Shown: in pieces, positions 26,969 to 35,650 of the stretch | How positions within the stretch are numbered: the first letter of the stretch is position 1 | Layout of the letters: each line of letters starts with the position of its first letter | Assembly: GCF_000152805.1 (NCBI RefSeq) | Contig: NZ_CH902578.1 | Coordinates: 2,923,029-2,987,028 of the forward strand | Source: Maritimibacter alkaliphilus HTCC2654 | GTDB lineage: Bacteria > Pseudomonadota > Alphaproteobacteria > Rhodobacterales > Rhodobacteraceae | Direction of reading: 5' to 3' | Length of the DNA: 64,000 bases | The notes under the pieces: model-generated | Database searches by the model: none | Seen by the model: the letters and a program-made list of their open reading frames with translations, nothing else | What the model was told of the DNA's origin: nothing | Made by a program: the position numbers and the translations under genes

Positions 26969-27544
26969 ATGTTCTACAAGGACGAACGGCTCGCGCTGTT
27001 CATTGATGGTTCGAATCTGTATGCGGCTGCCAAGTCGCTCGGCTTCGACATCGACTACAAGCTGCTGCGCCAGGAATTCATGCGCCGCGGCAAACTTCTT
27101 CGCGCGTTCTACTACACGGCGCTTCTGGAAAACGACGACTATTCGCCGATCCGGCCCCTCGTGGACTGGCTGCACTACAACGGCTTCACCATGGTCACCA
27201 AGCCGGCGAAGGAATTCACCGACTCGATGGGCCGCCGTAAAGTGAAGGGCAACATGGACATCGAACTCACCGTCGATGCCATGGAGATCGCGCCGCATGT
27301 CGACCACATCGTGCTGTTCTCCGGCGATGGCGACTTCCGTCCGCTGGTCGAAGGTCTGCAACGTAAAGGTGTGCGCGTCTCGGTCGTTTCGACGATCCGC
27401 AGCCAGCCGCCGATGATCGCGGACGAACTGCGCCGTCAGGCCGACAACTTCATCGAGCTCGACGAGCTGAAGGAAGTGATCGGTCGCCCGCCGCGCGATG
27501 ATCGCCCGGAGCGGACCTACAACGAAGAAGACGCGGACGCCTAA
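26969..27544 (+). CDS. NYN-domain (LabA-like) putative RNase
   Basis: A 191-residue PIN-like nuclease-fold protein. The acidic metal-site residues lie in LFIDGSNLYAAAKSLG (Asp near 12), NMDIELTVDAM and FSGDGDFRPLVEGL, all intact. C-terminal of the domain is an acidic, Arg-rich tail. RNA cleavage is the likely activity of the family; the target is unknown. The start at 26969 has GGAAGGA upstream. The open frame before it overlaps folK and was rejected. Confidence 0.85.
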   Translation: MFYKDERLALFIDGSNLYAAAKSLGFDIDYKLLRQEFMRRGKLLRAFYYTALLENDDYSPIRPLVDWLHYNGFTMVTKPAKEFTDSMGRRKVKGNMDIELTVDAMEIAPHVDHIVLFSGDGDFRPLVEGLQRKGVRVSVVSTIRSQPPMIADELRRQADNFIELDELKEVIGRPPRDDRPERTYNEEDADA

Positions 27545-27570
27545 GCAACCGCACCGTTGAGATTACGACG

Positions 27571-27602
27571 ACGCCCGGCCGCCCATGCGACCGGGCGTTT
27601 TT
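27571..27602 (+). terminator. Intrinsic terminator after the NYN gene
   Basis: An 8-bp stem ACGCCCGG / CCGGGCGT (27571-27598) runs directly into five T residues. It lies 26 bases beyond the NYN stop and abuts the stop codon of the convergent VOC gene. Confidence 0.9.
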
Positions 27603-27958
27603 CATGCGGCGGTCCAAAGGTCGTGGTGGAAGTGGATCAGGTGCCCGGACGGATCGCGCACCGTGAAAGACCTGAGACCCCACGGCTTGTCCGATATCGG
27701 GTCCGAGATGTCCGCCCCAAGCGCGGTCAGGTCGGCTTCGGTCCCGTCCACATCGTCGCAGAACACCCAAAGCTCTAAGGGCGTGATGGGGCCATCCGTT
27801 TCGCGCAGGAACAACACGCAGTCGCCACGCCGGACGGCACCGATGCGCCCCTCGATATTGTGCCAAGCGATGTCGAAGCCAAGCGTGTCGCGGTACTGTG
27901 CCTGCGCCTCTGCGACGTCTCGCACCGGAAGTGTCGGGACCGCCGCGTGCAAGGTCAC
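27602..27958 (-). CDS. VOC (glyoxalase/bleomycin-resistance) family protein
   Basis: A 118-residue protein of the vicinal-oxygen-chelate fold: [31 protein letters not shown] and [17 protein letters not shown], ending in the metal-ligand-rich motif. Substrate unknown. The GTG start at 27958 overlaps the DUF1801 stop by four bases (GTGA), so the two are probably one translational unit. Confidence 0.85.
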   Translation of the reverse strand: MTLHAAVPTLPVRDVAEAQAQYRDTLGFDIAWHNIEGRIGAVRRGDCVLFLRETDGPITPLELWVFCDDVDGTEADLTALGADISDPISDKPWGLRSFTVRDPSGHLIHFHHDLWTAA

Positions 27959-28311
27959 GCCCCGTCGCGGCTGTCGCACCAAGCGCGCGTGATCGCCTCG
28001 ACCTCGTCACGCTTGGCGGCCAGATCCTCAAGGCTCGCCACTTTCAGGGTGCGCGCTTCCTTGCCGTCGCCTTCGAGCGACGGGAAATCGCCGGGAATGG
28101 CCGCGCCGGTGTGGAACATCAGCGAGGCGTGCTTTTTCGACTTTGGGAAGAACGACGCCATATTGCCCTTGTAGGTGAACGTCGGCGCGGACCATTTGAT
28201 GCATTCGGAAATGCGTGGATCGGCGGCGAGGATCACCTCGCGCATGGCCTGCACCGTCTCCTTCATCGGATTGTCATAGGTTGCCATCCAGTCGTCGACC
28301 TCTTGCGCCAT
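27955..28311 (-). CDS. DUF1801 family protein
   Basis: A 118-residue soluble protein of the YdhG/DUF1801 type. The signature [20 protein letters not shown] followed by [17 protein letters not shown] is clear. Structure is known for relatives but no activity is established. It is coupled to the VOC gene and divergent from ispH, with about 100 bases between the starts. Confidence 0.85.
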   Translation of the reverse strand: MAQEVDDWMATYDNPMKETVQAMREVILAADPRISECIKWSAPTFTYKGNMASFFPKSKKHASLMFHTGAAIPGDFPSLEGDGKEARTLKVASLEDLAAKRDEVEAITRAWCDSRDGA

Positions 28312-28413
28312 GCCATCCTCCGGTTTCGCCGCAGGAAGGGTAGCATGATTCCTTGCTCTCCCAAGTCTGGACGCGGCGCGCGGCGGTCATTAGGTGTGGG
28401 CGAAGGAGCCGAC

Positions 28414-29364
28414 ATGACCAAGCCATCCCTGACCCTCATCCTTGCTGCGCCGCGCGGGTTCTGCGCGGGCGTCGACCGCGCGATCAAGATCGTCGAAATG
28501 GCGATCGAGAAGTGGGGCGCGCCGATCTATGTCCGGCACGAGATCGTTCACAACAAATTCGTGGTCGACAGCCTGCGCGAAAAGGGCGCGGTCTTCGTCG
28601 AGGAACTGGATGAATGTCCGACCGACCGTCCCGTGATCTTCTCGGCGCATGGCGTGGCCAAGGCCGTGCCGGCCGAGGCGAACCGGCGCGAAATGATCTA
28701 TGTCGACGCGACCTGCCCGCTGGTGTCCAAGGTGCATATCGAGGCCGAGCGGCACCATGCCAACGGGCTTCAGATGGTCATGATCGGGCACGCGGGCCAT
28801 CCCGAAACCATCGGCACGATGGGCCAACTGCCCGAGGGCGAGGTGTTGCTGGTCGAGACCGAGGCCGATGTGGCCACGCTCGAACCGCGCGATCCCGAGC
28901 GTTTGGCGTTCATCACGCAGACCACCCTGTCGGTCGATGACACGGCGGGCATCGTCGCGGCCCTCAAGGCCCGGTTCCCGGCCATCATCGGCCCGCACAA
29001 GGAAGACATCTGTTACGCCACGACCAACCGGCAGGAGGCCGTGAAGGCCATCGCGCCCAAGGCCGACGCGCTACTGGTGATCGGTGCGCCCAACAGCTCA
29101 AACTCCCGCCGTCTGGTCGAGGTCGCGCGCTCGCGCGGGTGCGACTATGCGCAACTGGTGGGGCGCGCGGACGAGATCGACTGGCGCGCGCTCGAAGGGG
29201 TGCGTGCGGTGGGTCTGACGGCCGGGGCCAGCGCCCCCGAAGTACTGGTGGACGAGGTGATTGCGGCCTTCCGCGACCGCTACGACGTCACGGTCGAGAC
29301 GGTCGAAACCGCGACCGAGAACGTCGAATTCAAAGTGCCGCGCGTGCTGCGCGAGCCTGCATGA
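28414..29364 (+). CDS. ispH: 4-hydroxy-3-methylbut-2-enyl diphosphate reductase IspH
   Basis: Last enzyme of the MEP isoprenoid pathway, a 4Fe-4S reductase making IPP and DMAPP. It has 316 residues. The three cluster Cys lie in [23 protein letters not shown] and [12 protein letters not shown], and the substrate His residues in EIVHNKFV and GHAGHPE. The start at 28414 has AAGGAG upstream. Its stop overlaps the DUF3429 start. The frame is open further upstream, but that part overlaps DUF1801. Confidence 0.96.
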   Translation: MTKPSLTLILAAPRGFCAGVDRAIKIVEMAIEKWGAPIYVRHEIVHNKFVVDSLREKGAVFVEELDECPTDRPVIFSAHGVAKAVPAEANRREMIYVDATCPLVSKVHIEAERHHANGLQMVMIGHAGHPETIGTMGQLPEGEVLLVETEADVATLEPRDPERLAFITQTTLSVDDTAGIVAALKARFPAIIGPHKEDICYATTNRQEAVKAIAPKADALLVIGAPNSSNSRRLVEVARSRGCDYAQLVGRADEIDWRALEGVRAVGLTAGASAPEVLVDEVIAAFRDRYDVTVETVETATENVEFKVPRVLREPA

Positions 29365-29792
29365 ACGACATTCCCCGCACGCCCCTCCTCCTCGGCCTCG
29401 CCGGGTTGATTCCGTTCGTCTGGGGCGCGGTGACGAGTTTTGCGCCGGTCGCGTGGGTGGACGAAATCTTCGTCGGATACGCCGTGCTTGCCGACTATGG
29501 CATGATTATCCTGTCGTTCATGTCCGGCGTGATCTGGGGCTATGCGACCCGTGCCACGGGGCGGCAGGCGAACCTGCTTTACGTCCTTTCGGTGATCCCG
29601 GCGCTCTGGGCGTTCTTCTTCGCGTTCGGCGACTATGCCCTGCTCACCCTCGCGGCCGGGTTCCTTTTGATCCTGCCGATCGATATCGCCGCGACGCGGG
29701 CCGGTCTGGCCCCGGTGTGGTGGACGCGACTGCGCGTTCTACCGACTGCGGTCGTGGTCCCCTGTCTTGTCATCGGCCATCTCGCCGCATGA
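29361..29792 (+). CDS. DUF3429 membrane protein
   Basis: A 143-residue hydrophobic protein with about five membrane helices, matching DUF3429 ([19 protein letters not shown], then [19 protein letters not shown]). Function unknown. It overlaps ispH and the following methyltransferase gene by four bases on each side, so it belongs to the ispH operon. Confidence 0.8.
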   Translation: MNDIPRTPLLLGLAGLIPFVWGAVTSFAPVAWVDEIFVGYAVLADYGMIILSFMSGVIWGYATRATGRQANLLYVLSVIPALWAFFFAFGDYALLTLAAGFLLILPIDIAATRAGLAPVWWTRLRVLPTAVVVPCLVIGHLAA

Positions 29793-30376
29793 GCGCGGAC
29801 CGTGAGACCATCGCCGTCTATGACGCCCGCAGCGCCGACTATGCCACCATGGTCAGCGCGTGGGAGACGCCGGGGATCGACACGTTCATCGCCGCTATGC
29901 CACACCCGGCCTATGTGCTCGACCTGGGCTGCGGGCCGGGGCTGGACGCCCGCAGAATGATGGACGCGGGCCTGACCGCCGATGCGGTGGATGCCAGCGC
30001 CCAGATGGTCAGCGTCGCGCAGGCCGCAGGCGTGACCGCGCGGCAGGCGCTGTTCGACGAGATCGACGGCGAGGACCTGTATGACGGTATCTGGGCCAAC
30101 TTCTCGCTCCTCCATGCCCCCCGCGCCGCGTTTCCGTTACACCTCATGGCGCTGAAGCGGGCCATCAAGCCCGGCGGGCTCTTGCATCTCGGCATGAAAC
30201 TGGGTGAAGGGGAGGGCCGCGATGGCCTTGGCCGTTTCTACACCTATTACGACGAGGACGATCTGGTGCGTCACCTCAAGATGACCGGCTTCACACCTGC
30301 CGCGCGGTTTCGCGGCGTCGGCAAAGGGCTTTCGGGCGAGGAAAGCCCGTGGATTTGGATTCACGCACATGGTTGA
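29789..30376 (+). CDS. Class I SAM-dependent methyltransferase
   Basis: A 195-residue methyltransferase. [15 protein letters not shown] is the SAM-binding motif [12 protein letters not shown] motif II and [16 protein letters not shown] motif III. It resembles small-molecule methylases with the [12 protein letters not shown]-terminus; substrate unknown. It overlaps the next gene, rnhA, by eight bases. Confidence 0.87.
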   Translation: MSADRETIAVYDARSADYATMVSAWETPGIDTFIAAMPHPAYVLDLGCGPGLDARRMMDAGLTADAVDASAQMVSVAQAAGVTARQALFDEIDGEDLYDGIWANFSLLHAPRAAFPLHLMALKRAIKPGGLLHLGMKLGEGEGRDGLGRFYTYYDEDDLVRHLKMTGFTPAARFRGVGKGLSGEESPWIWIHAHG

Positions 30377-30818
30377 CCTGATCGCGCATACGGATGGCGC
30401 CTGCTCCGGCAATCCCGGCCCGGGCGGCTGGGGGGTCCTGATGCAAGCCAAGGACGGCGGCACCGTCGTCAAGGAGCGCACCCTGTCGGGCGGCGAGCCG
30501 GCGACGACGAACAACCGGATGGAACTGATGGCGGCGATCATGGCGCTGGAAACGCTCGAACGGGCGTCGAAGATCACCATCGTCACCGACTCCGCCTACG
30601 TGAAGAACGGTGTCACCGGATGGATTCACGGCTGGAAGCGGAACGGCTGGCGCACCGCGAACAAGAAGCCGGTGAAGAACGTCGAGCTTTGGCAGCGGCT
30701 GGACGAGGCTGCGAAGCGTCACGACGTGGAATGGCGCTGGATCAAGGGTCACGCGGGCCACGAGGAAAACGAGCGCGCGGATGAACTGGCCCGCGAAGGC
30801 ATGGCCCCGTTCAAGTAA
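30369..30818 (+). CDS. rnhA: Ribonuclease HI
   Basis: Degrades the RNA strand of RNA-DNA hybrids. It has 149 residues. All four active-site acids are present: Asp in [12 protein letters not shown], Glu in NNRMELMA, Asp in [10 protein letters not shown] and Asp in ERADELA. The [20 protein letters not shown] basic handle is also intact. It is the last gene of the ispH-DUF3429-methyltransferase-rnhA run. Confidence 0.97.
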   Translation: MVDLIAHTDGACSGNPGPGGWGVLMQAKDGGTVVKERTLSGGEPATTNNRMELMAAIMALETLERASKITIVTDSAYVKNGVTGWIHGWKRNGWRTANKKPVKNVELWQRLDEAAKRHDVEWRWIKGHAGHEENERADELAREGMAPFK

Positions 30819-30821
30819 GGC

Positions 30822-31061
30822 TTACCGTTTGCGGATGTAGGTTTCCCAAAACCAGATCAGGAACGCCGCGCCCGCGACCGCGCCCAGAAAACCGAAGGCC
30901 ACGCTGCCCACGGTCACGATGATTCGTAGGATCAGGCCGCCGATCAGCGCCCCGATCACACCGATGGCGATGGTGGTGAGAATGTCGGTCTCGACCTTCA
31001 TGAGCCGTGTCGCCACGAACCCGGCCGCCGCTCCGACGATGATGACAAGCACAACGGGCAT
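30822..31061 (-). CDS. GlsB/YeaQ/YmgE-family small membrane protein
   Basis: A 79-residue protein with three hydrophobic helices and the Gly-rich family pattern (IVGAAAGFVATRLMK, then GVIGALIGGLILRI). The family is called transglycosylase-associated and is stress-linked in other bacteria, with no known enzyme activity. It is convergent with rnhA, with three bases between the stops. Confidence 0.88.
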   Translation of the reverse strand: MPVVLVIIVGAAAGFVATRLMKVETDILTTIAIGVIGALIGGLILRIIVTVGSVAFGFLGAVAGAAFLIWFWETYIRKR

Positions 31062-31116
31062 GACCTCTATATGGGGTCACGCCCGCGTGAATTGTAGGGT
31101 TCCGATCTGAAAGCAG

Positions 31117-32118
31117 TCAGGCCGACTTCGGCACGGCGAAGGCGCGGTCGCGGCCATGCGGCGCGTCCCAGTCGATGACGGGGCCGACCGGAATGATGCG
31201 ATGCGGGTTCACCGTTTCGTGGCTGAAGTGGTAGTGCCGGATGTAGTGATCCGGATGCACCGTATTCGCCACGCCGGGCCATTGATATAGCTCGCGGGTG
31301 TAGGCCCAGAGGTTCGGGAACTCGACCAGCTTGTTGCGGTTGCACTTAAAGTGGCCGTGATAGACCTGATCGAAGCGCAGGAGCGTCGGCAGAAGCCGCC
31401 AGTCGGCCTCGGTCACGCGGTCGCCAGTCAGGTAACGCTGCTTGGACAGGATGTCCTCGATCCAGTCGAGCGATGCGAAGAGCGCCTTGACCGCTTCGTC
31501 ATAGGCCTCCTGCGTCGTGGCGAAGCCGGACTTGTAGACGCCGTTGTTCACCGTGTCGTAGATGCGCGAGTTCACCGCCTCGATATCGTCGTGCAGGTCG
31601 TCGGGATAGAAATCCTGCGTGTCCCCGGTCAGATCGTTGAATGCCGAATTGAACATGCGGATGATCTCGGCGCTCTCGTTCGACACGATCTGGTTGGTCT
31701 TCTTGTCCCACAGGATCGGCACGGTCACGCGGCCCGAAATCTTGGGGTCGGCCTCGGTATAGACCTCGCGCAGAAATTTCTTGCCCATCAGCGTGTCGCC
31801 GGTGGCGCCGACGAAATCGCTGTCAAAGGTCCAGCCATCCTCCAGCATGTCCGGATGCACGACCGACACGTCGATATGATCGACCAGACCTTTCAGCGTC
31901 CTGAATATGAGCGTCCGGTGCGCCCAAGGGCAGGCGAAGGAAACGTAGAGGTGATAGCGGCCCGATTCGGCCTTGAACCCGCCGTCGCCGGTGGGGCCGG
32001 GGGAACCGTCGGCGGTCACCCAATTCCGGAATTTGGTCTCACTGCGCACGAATTTGCCGCCGTGTTTCTTGGTGTCATACCAGCCCGTGTGCCATTCGCC
32101 GTTTTCGAGATAACCCAT
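31117..32118 (-). CDS. Glutathionyl-hydroquinone reductase (xi-class GST)
   Basis: Reduces glutathionyl-hydroquinones with glutathione. It has 333 residues. The catalytic Cys63 lies in VSFACPWAHRTLI, the xi-class hallmark, and ILWDKKTNQIVSNESAEIIRM and TEADWRLLPTLLRFDQVYHGHFKCN fit as well. It is transcribed leftward from the 271-base interval shared with the cob operon. Confidence 0.93.
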   Translation of the reverse strand: MGYLENGEWHTGWYDTKKHGGKFVRSETKFRNWVTADGSPGPTGDGGFKAESGRYHLYVSFACPWAHRTLIFRTLKGLVDHIDVSVVHPDMLEDGWTFDSDFVGATGDTLMGKKFLREVYTEADPKISGRVTVPILWDKKTNQIVSNESAEIIRMFNSAFNDLTGDTQDFYPDDLHDDIEAVNSRIYDTVNNGVYKSGFATTQEAYDEAVKALFASLDWIEDILSKQRYLTGDRVTEADWRLLPTLLRFDQVYHGHFKCNRNKLVEFPNLWAYTRELYQWPGVANTVHPDHYIRHYHFSHETVNPHRIIPVGPVIDWDAPHGRDRAFAVPKSA

Positions 32119-32145
32119 CTTGCGTCTCCTCGTTTGCGTCTGATC

Positions 32146-32157
32146 TTACCTAAGTAA
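32146..32157. promoter_or_regulatory. Near-palindrome upstream of the glutathionyl-hydroquinone reductase gene
   Basis: TTACCTAAGTAA, 28 bases before the start codon, is symmetric apart from the C/A pair flanking its central TA. Short TTAC/GTAA dyads at promoters are typical of MarR- or HxlR-type repressors that sense electrophiles. No such regulator gene is adjacent, so the assignment is inference. Confidence 0.45.
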
Positions 32158-32203
32158 ACGAACGACTGTGCGGAATAGTTCAGTTGGCGCAGCCTGCGTG
32201 CGG

Positions 32204-32235
32204 ATACGCACAATGTCGCGGGACATTGAGCGTAT
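32204..32235. promoter_or_regulatory. 32-bp dyad in the GST / cob-operon divergent region
   Basis: Arms ATACGCACAATGTC and GACATTGAGCGTAT flank GCGG and pair at 13 of 14 positions, with a single mismatch. It sits 86 bases upstream of the GST start and 155 bases upstream of the first cob-operon gene. It could be an operator for a dimeric regulator or a hairpin in one leader. The rest of the 32158-32389 interval shows a smaller GCCCC-atca-GGGGC hairpin. Confidence 0.6.
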
Positions 32236-32389
32236 GTCGCCTTTCCTGTAGAGACTCTCGCGACGATGCCCCATCAGGGGCCGGAGAGGTGACTGCCGAG
32301 TGATCGACCCAGACCGGGGATCAGGGCGCGGTGTCGTCGGTGGATGACGCATGGCCTCTTCGTGCCCGGACGCAGGAAAGGACCGTGCC

Positions 32390-32602
32390 ATGAAACGTCT
32401 TGCAGCCTTTATCGCCCTCATGCCCGGCATGGCGCTAGCCCATCCCGGCCACCTCGCCGATGCCGCAGGTCATGACCACTGGGTCGCGGGCGTGGCGATC
32501 GGCGTGGCGATCGGCGTCGCGATCTGGGGCGCTCTGCGTGGCAAGAAGGACGACGAGGCCGACCAGGTCGACGAAGCCGAAGCCGAACCGCAGGAGTCCT
32601 GA
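32390..32602 (+). CDS. Small His-rich membrane protein at the head of the cob operon (DUF6732-like)
   Basis: A 70-residue protein with a signal-like first helix (MKRLAAFIALMPGMALA), then HPGHLADAAGHDHW with five His, a second helix VAIGVAIGVAIWGAL and an acidic tail. The His-rich segment between two helices would face the periplasm. Two bases separate it from cbiX. A part in cobalt handling is plausible from its position and from the resemblance of HPGH to HupE/CbtB-like proteins, but is not shown. An AGGAAAGG site lies upstream. Confidence 0.65.
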   Translation: MKRLAAFIALMPGMALAHPGHLADAAGHDHWVAGVAIGVAIGVAIWGALRGKKDDEADQVDEAEAEPQES

Positions 32603-32604
32603 CC

Positions 32605-33804
32605 ATGTCGAAGATCGGGGTGATGATCTGTGGCCACGGCTCGCGCAGCCAGTCGGCGGTGGACGAGTTCAAGGTGCTGGCCGAAAAGCTGCCCGCCTTT
32701 TTTCCGGACGACTGGATGGTCGACTACGGCTATCTGGAATTCGCGAACCCGGTGATCCGCGTCGGGCTCGACAACCTGCGCGAGGCGGGGTGCGACAAGA
32801 TCCTCGCCGTGCCGGGGATGCTCTTCGCCGCGATGCATTCCAAGAACGACATCCCGACCGTGCTGAACACATATGGCGCCGAACATGGGATCGACGTTTC
32901 CTATGGGCGCGAGCTTGGCGTCGACCCCAAGATGGTCGCCGCCGCGGGCGAGCGCATCCGCGATGCCGTTGCCGCCGCAAATGCCGAACATGGCCCTGTG
33001 GCGCATGAGGACACCTGCCTCGTCGTCATCGGGCGTGGTGCCTCGGACCCGGACGCCAACGCCAATGTCGCCAAGATCGCGCGCCTCTTGCAGGAGGGGA
33101 TGGGGTTCGGCTGGCTCGAGGTCGGCTATTCCGGCGTCACCTTTCCGCTGGTCGAACCATGCCTCCAGCACGCAGCCAAGTTGGGCTACAAACGCATCGT
33201 CGTGTTCCCGTACTTCCTGTTCACAGGCATCCTGATCGACCGCATCTACGGCTTCACCGACCGTGTGGCCGAAGCGCACCCGGGCATTCAGTTCGTGAAA
33301 GCGGGCTATCTGAACGACCACCCCAAGGTGCTCGAAACCTTTGCCGAGCGGGTGACCGAGCAACTCGGCACCGTGCCGCCCCCGAATTGCGGCACCTGCC
33401 CCTACCGCGAACAGGTTCTGTCGCTCGCGGGCGGCGGTCACAAACACATCAAGCCGGAGGATCGAGCCGGGCATCCGGCTTTCTCGGACACGCCGCCGCC
33501 GACCTGTGTCATGTGCAAATACCGGGTCGAGGTTCTGGGGTTCGAGGCCGAGGTCGGCGCCGTGCAGGAAAGCCACCACCACCACGTCGAAGGGCAGGGG
33601 GCACAGGCCCCCGGATCGAATGTGGCGGATTGCACGTTCTGCGATACCTTCTGCACGGGGGAGTGCCGCCTGCACCTGCACGATCATCACCACCACGACC
33701 AGGATCATGGGCACCACCACCATCATCACGGTCACGACCACCATCACGCCGAGTATCCGCACGCCAAGCACCCGCACGGCCCTGAATCGGCGCGCTCGAA
33801 ATGA
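32605..33804 (+). CDS. cbiX: Long-form CbiX cobaltochelatase with Cys- and His-rich tail
   Basis: Inserts cobalt into sirohydrochlorin or a related precorrin. It has 399 residues. Two CbiX/CbiK-like domains are visible: the first has GHGSR with catalytic His near residue 11, the second VIGRGASDPDANA and FPYFLFTGILIDRIYGF. From about residue 250 come CGTCPYRE, CVMCKYRV and CTFCDTFCTGEC, spaced for one or more Fe-S clusters, then a tail with more than 20 His. The His tail may store or deliver Co2+. Its stop overlaps the cobH start. Confidence 0.9.
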   Translation: MSKIGVMICGHGSRSQSAVDEFKVLAEKLPAFFPDDWMVDYGYLEFANPVIRVGLDNLREAGCDKILAVPGMLFAAMHSKNDIPTVLNTYGAEHGIDVSYGRELGVDPKMVAAAGERIRDAVAAANAEHGPVAHEDTCLVVIGRGASDPDANANVAKIARLLQEGMGFGWLEVGYSGVTFPLVEPCLQHAAKLGYKRIVVFPYFLFTGILIDRIYGFTDRVAEAHPGIQFVKAGYLNDHPKVLETFAERVTEQLGTVPPPNCGTCPYREQVLSLAGGGHKHIKPEDRAGHPAFSDTPPPTCVMCKYRVEVLGFEAEVGAVQESHHHHVEGQGAQAPGSNVADCTFCDTFCTGECRLHLHDHHHHDQDHGHHHHHHGHDHHHAEYPHAKHPHGPESARSK

Positions 33805-34448
33805 GGCCCCCCCTGCGTTACGAGCGTGATCCGGCTGCGATCTACCGCCAGAGCTTCGCGACGGTCGAGAAAGAGGCGCGGCTGGATCGCTTCGATCCCG
33901 GCATGGCGCAACTCGCCACGCGGATCATCCACGCCTGCGGTATGGTCGAGGTGGCGGATCGTCTGGCCTATTCCGAAAGCGCTTTTTCGGCGGGGCAGGC
34001 GGCGCTGGCCGCTGGCGCCCCGGTGCTGTGCGACTGCGAGATGGTCGGGGCGGGGATCATCCGGCGTTACCTGCCCGCCGGAAACGAGGTCATCGTCACG
34101 CTGAACGACCCCACCGTGCCAGATCTCGCGCGGGAGATCGGCAATACCCGCAGCGCGGCGGCGGTCGAGCTTTGGGCCGACAAGCTCGAAGGCGCCGTGG
34201 TCGCCATCGGCAACGCGCCCACCGCGCTTTTCCATCTGCTCGAACTGCTGGATCAGGGTGCACCCAAGCCTGCCGTGATCCTTGGCTTCCCCGTCGGCTT
34301 CGTCGGAGCGGCCGAGAGCAAGGCTGAACTCGCGAACAACCCGCGCGGCTGCGATTTCGTGGCCCTACGCGGACGGCGCGGCGGATCGGCCATCGCATCC
34401 GCCGCCGTCAACGCGCTGGCCGCTGGCCTACCGGAGAAAACGCAATGA
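33801..34448 (+). CDS. cobH: Precorrin-8X methylmutase
   Basis: Moves the C11 methyl group to C12 to give hydrogenobyrinate (or the cobalt form). It has 215 residues. The catalytic His44 lies in RIIHACGMVE. DCEMVGAGI, TRSAAAVELW and VIGNAPTALFHLLEL are typical. It overlaps cbiX and cobL by four bases on each side, as do the following operon members. Confidence 0.96.
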   Translation: MRPPLRYERDPAAIYRQSFATVEKEARLDRFDPGMAQLATRIIHACGMVEVADRLAYSESAFSAGQAALAAGAPVLCDCEMVGAGIIRRYLPAGNEVIVTLNDPTVPDLAREIGNTRSAAAVELWADKLEGAVVAIGNAPTALFHLLELLDQGAPKPAVILGFPVGFVGAAESKAELANNPRGCDFVALRGRRGGSAIASAAVNALAAGLPEKTQ

Positions 34449-35650
34449 CACAGCCGTGGCTCCACATCGTCGGGATCGGTGAAGACGGCATGGACGGCCT
34501 GACCCCCGCGGCCCGCGCCGTGGTCGAAGCCGCCGAGATCATCGTCGGCGGCGACCGTCACCATACGCTATCGAATGTTGGCAGAGCCGAGCGCGTGTCG
34601 TGGCCTTCGCCCTTCGACGCGCTGATCGAACAGCTACAGTCCTACAAGGGGAAGCGGGTGGTCGTCCTTGCGACAGGCGACCCGCTGTGGTTCTCGGTCG
34701 GCGCACGCATTGGCCGCTCGATCCCGGCGGATGAGATCACGTTCCACCCGCAACTCTCGGCCTTCCAGCTCGCCTCCGCCCGGATGGGGTGGAGCATGGC
34801 GGACCTCGAAACCCTCACCGTGCATGGCCGCCCGGTCGAGCAGATGATCGCCTTCATCCAGCCTGACGCGCGGCTCTTGATCCTGACCACCGGGGCCGAG
34901 ACCCCCGGCCAGATCGCCCGGTTCCTCACCGAGCGCGGGTTCGGGCGCAGCCCCATGACGGTTTTCGCCAATATGGGCGGCGAGAACGAGAAGCGTTTCG
35001 ATGCACTGGCCGAGGCGTGGGACCACGAAGTCCCCGCGTTCAACACACTCGCCGTTGAATGCGTCGCGGCCCCCGATGCGGCGCTCCTCCCGCGTGTGCC
35101 GGGCCTTGCGGATGAGTTGTTCCAGCATGACGGCACCATGACCAAACGCGAGGTTCGCGCGCTCACCGTGGCCAAGCTCATGCCGATGCGCGGGGCTCTG
35201 CTGTGGGATATCGGGACGGGCTGCGGGTCGGTCGCGGTCGAATGGATGCGCGCGGCACGTTATGCCCGCGCCATCGGGATCGAACCCCGCGCGGACCGAC
35301 GTGCGCTCGCCGCCGCCAACGCTCTAGCGCTGGGCGTTCCACAGCTTCGCATCGTCGACGGGACGGTGCCCGAAGCTCTTGATGGGTTGGAGGCCCCGGA
35401 TGCCGTGTTCATCGGCGGCGGTCTGTCGGAAGAAACATACGCAACCGCATGGTCGGCGCTGAAACCGCTCGGCCGTCTCGTCGCAAACGCCGTGACGCTG
35501 GAAAGCCAGGCGGTTTTGACCGAACTCTACCACGCCCACGGCGGCGAACTCGTCCAGCTCTCGGTGTCCCGCGCCGACACGCTCGGCCCGCAGTCGACCG
35601 GCTGGCGTCCGTTCCGCCCGGTCGTGCAGTGGAGCATGGTCAAACGATGA
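34445..35650 (+). CDS. cobL: Precorrin-6Y C5,15-methyltransferase (decarboxylating)
   Basis: A fused enzyme that methylates C5 and C15 and removes the acetate carboxyl. It has 401 residues. The N-terminal tetrapyrrole methylase (CbiE-like, residues 1-200) has VGIGEDGMDGL and LATGDPLWFSVG. The C-terminal CbiT-like domain has the SAM motif LWDIGTGCGSVAVEWMRA. It is coupled to cobH and cobI. Confidence 0.96.
   Translation: MTQPWLHIVGIGEDGMDGLTPAARAVVEAAEIIVGGDRHHTLSNVGRAERVSWPSPFDALIEQLQSYKGKRVVVLATGDPLWFSVGARIGRSIPADEITFHPQLSAFQLASARMGWSMADLETLTVHGRPVEQMIAFIQPDARLLILTTGAETPGQIARFLTERGFGRSPMTVFANMGGENEKRFDALAEAWDHEVPAFNTLAVECVAAPDAALLPRVPGLADELFQHDGTMTKREVRALTVAKLMPMRGALLWDIGTGCGSVAVEWMRAARYARAIGIEPRADRRALAAANALALGVPQLRIVDGTVPEALDGLEAPDAVFIGGGLSEETYATAWSALKPLGRLVANAVTLESQAVLTELYHAHGGELVQLSVSRADTLGPQSTGWRPFRPVVQWSMVKR

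Noticed and set aside
32158-32389. Cobalamin riboswitch in front of the cob operon
   Set aside because: Fragments such as GACTGCCG and CCCAGACCGGGG loosely recall the B12 box, but the core GCCACTG, the GGGAA-CGGTG element and the AGTCAGGAGACCTGCC box are not present on either strand. A covariance-model search would decide.
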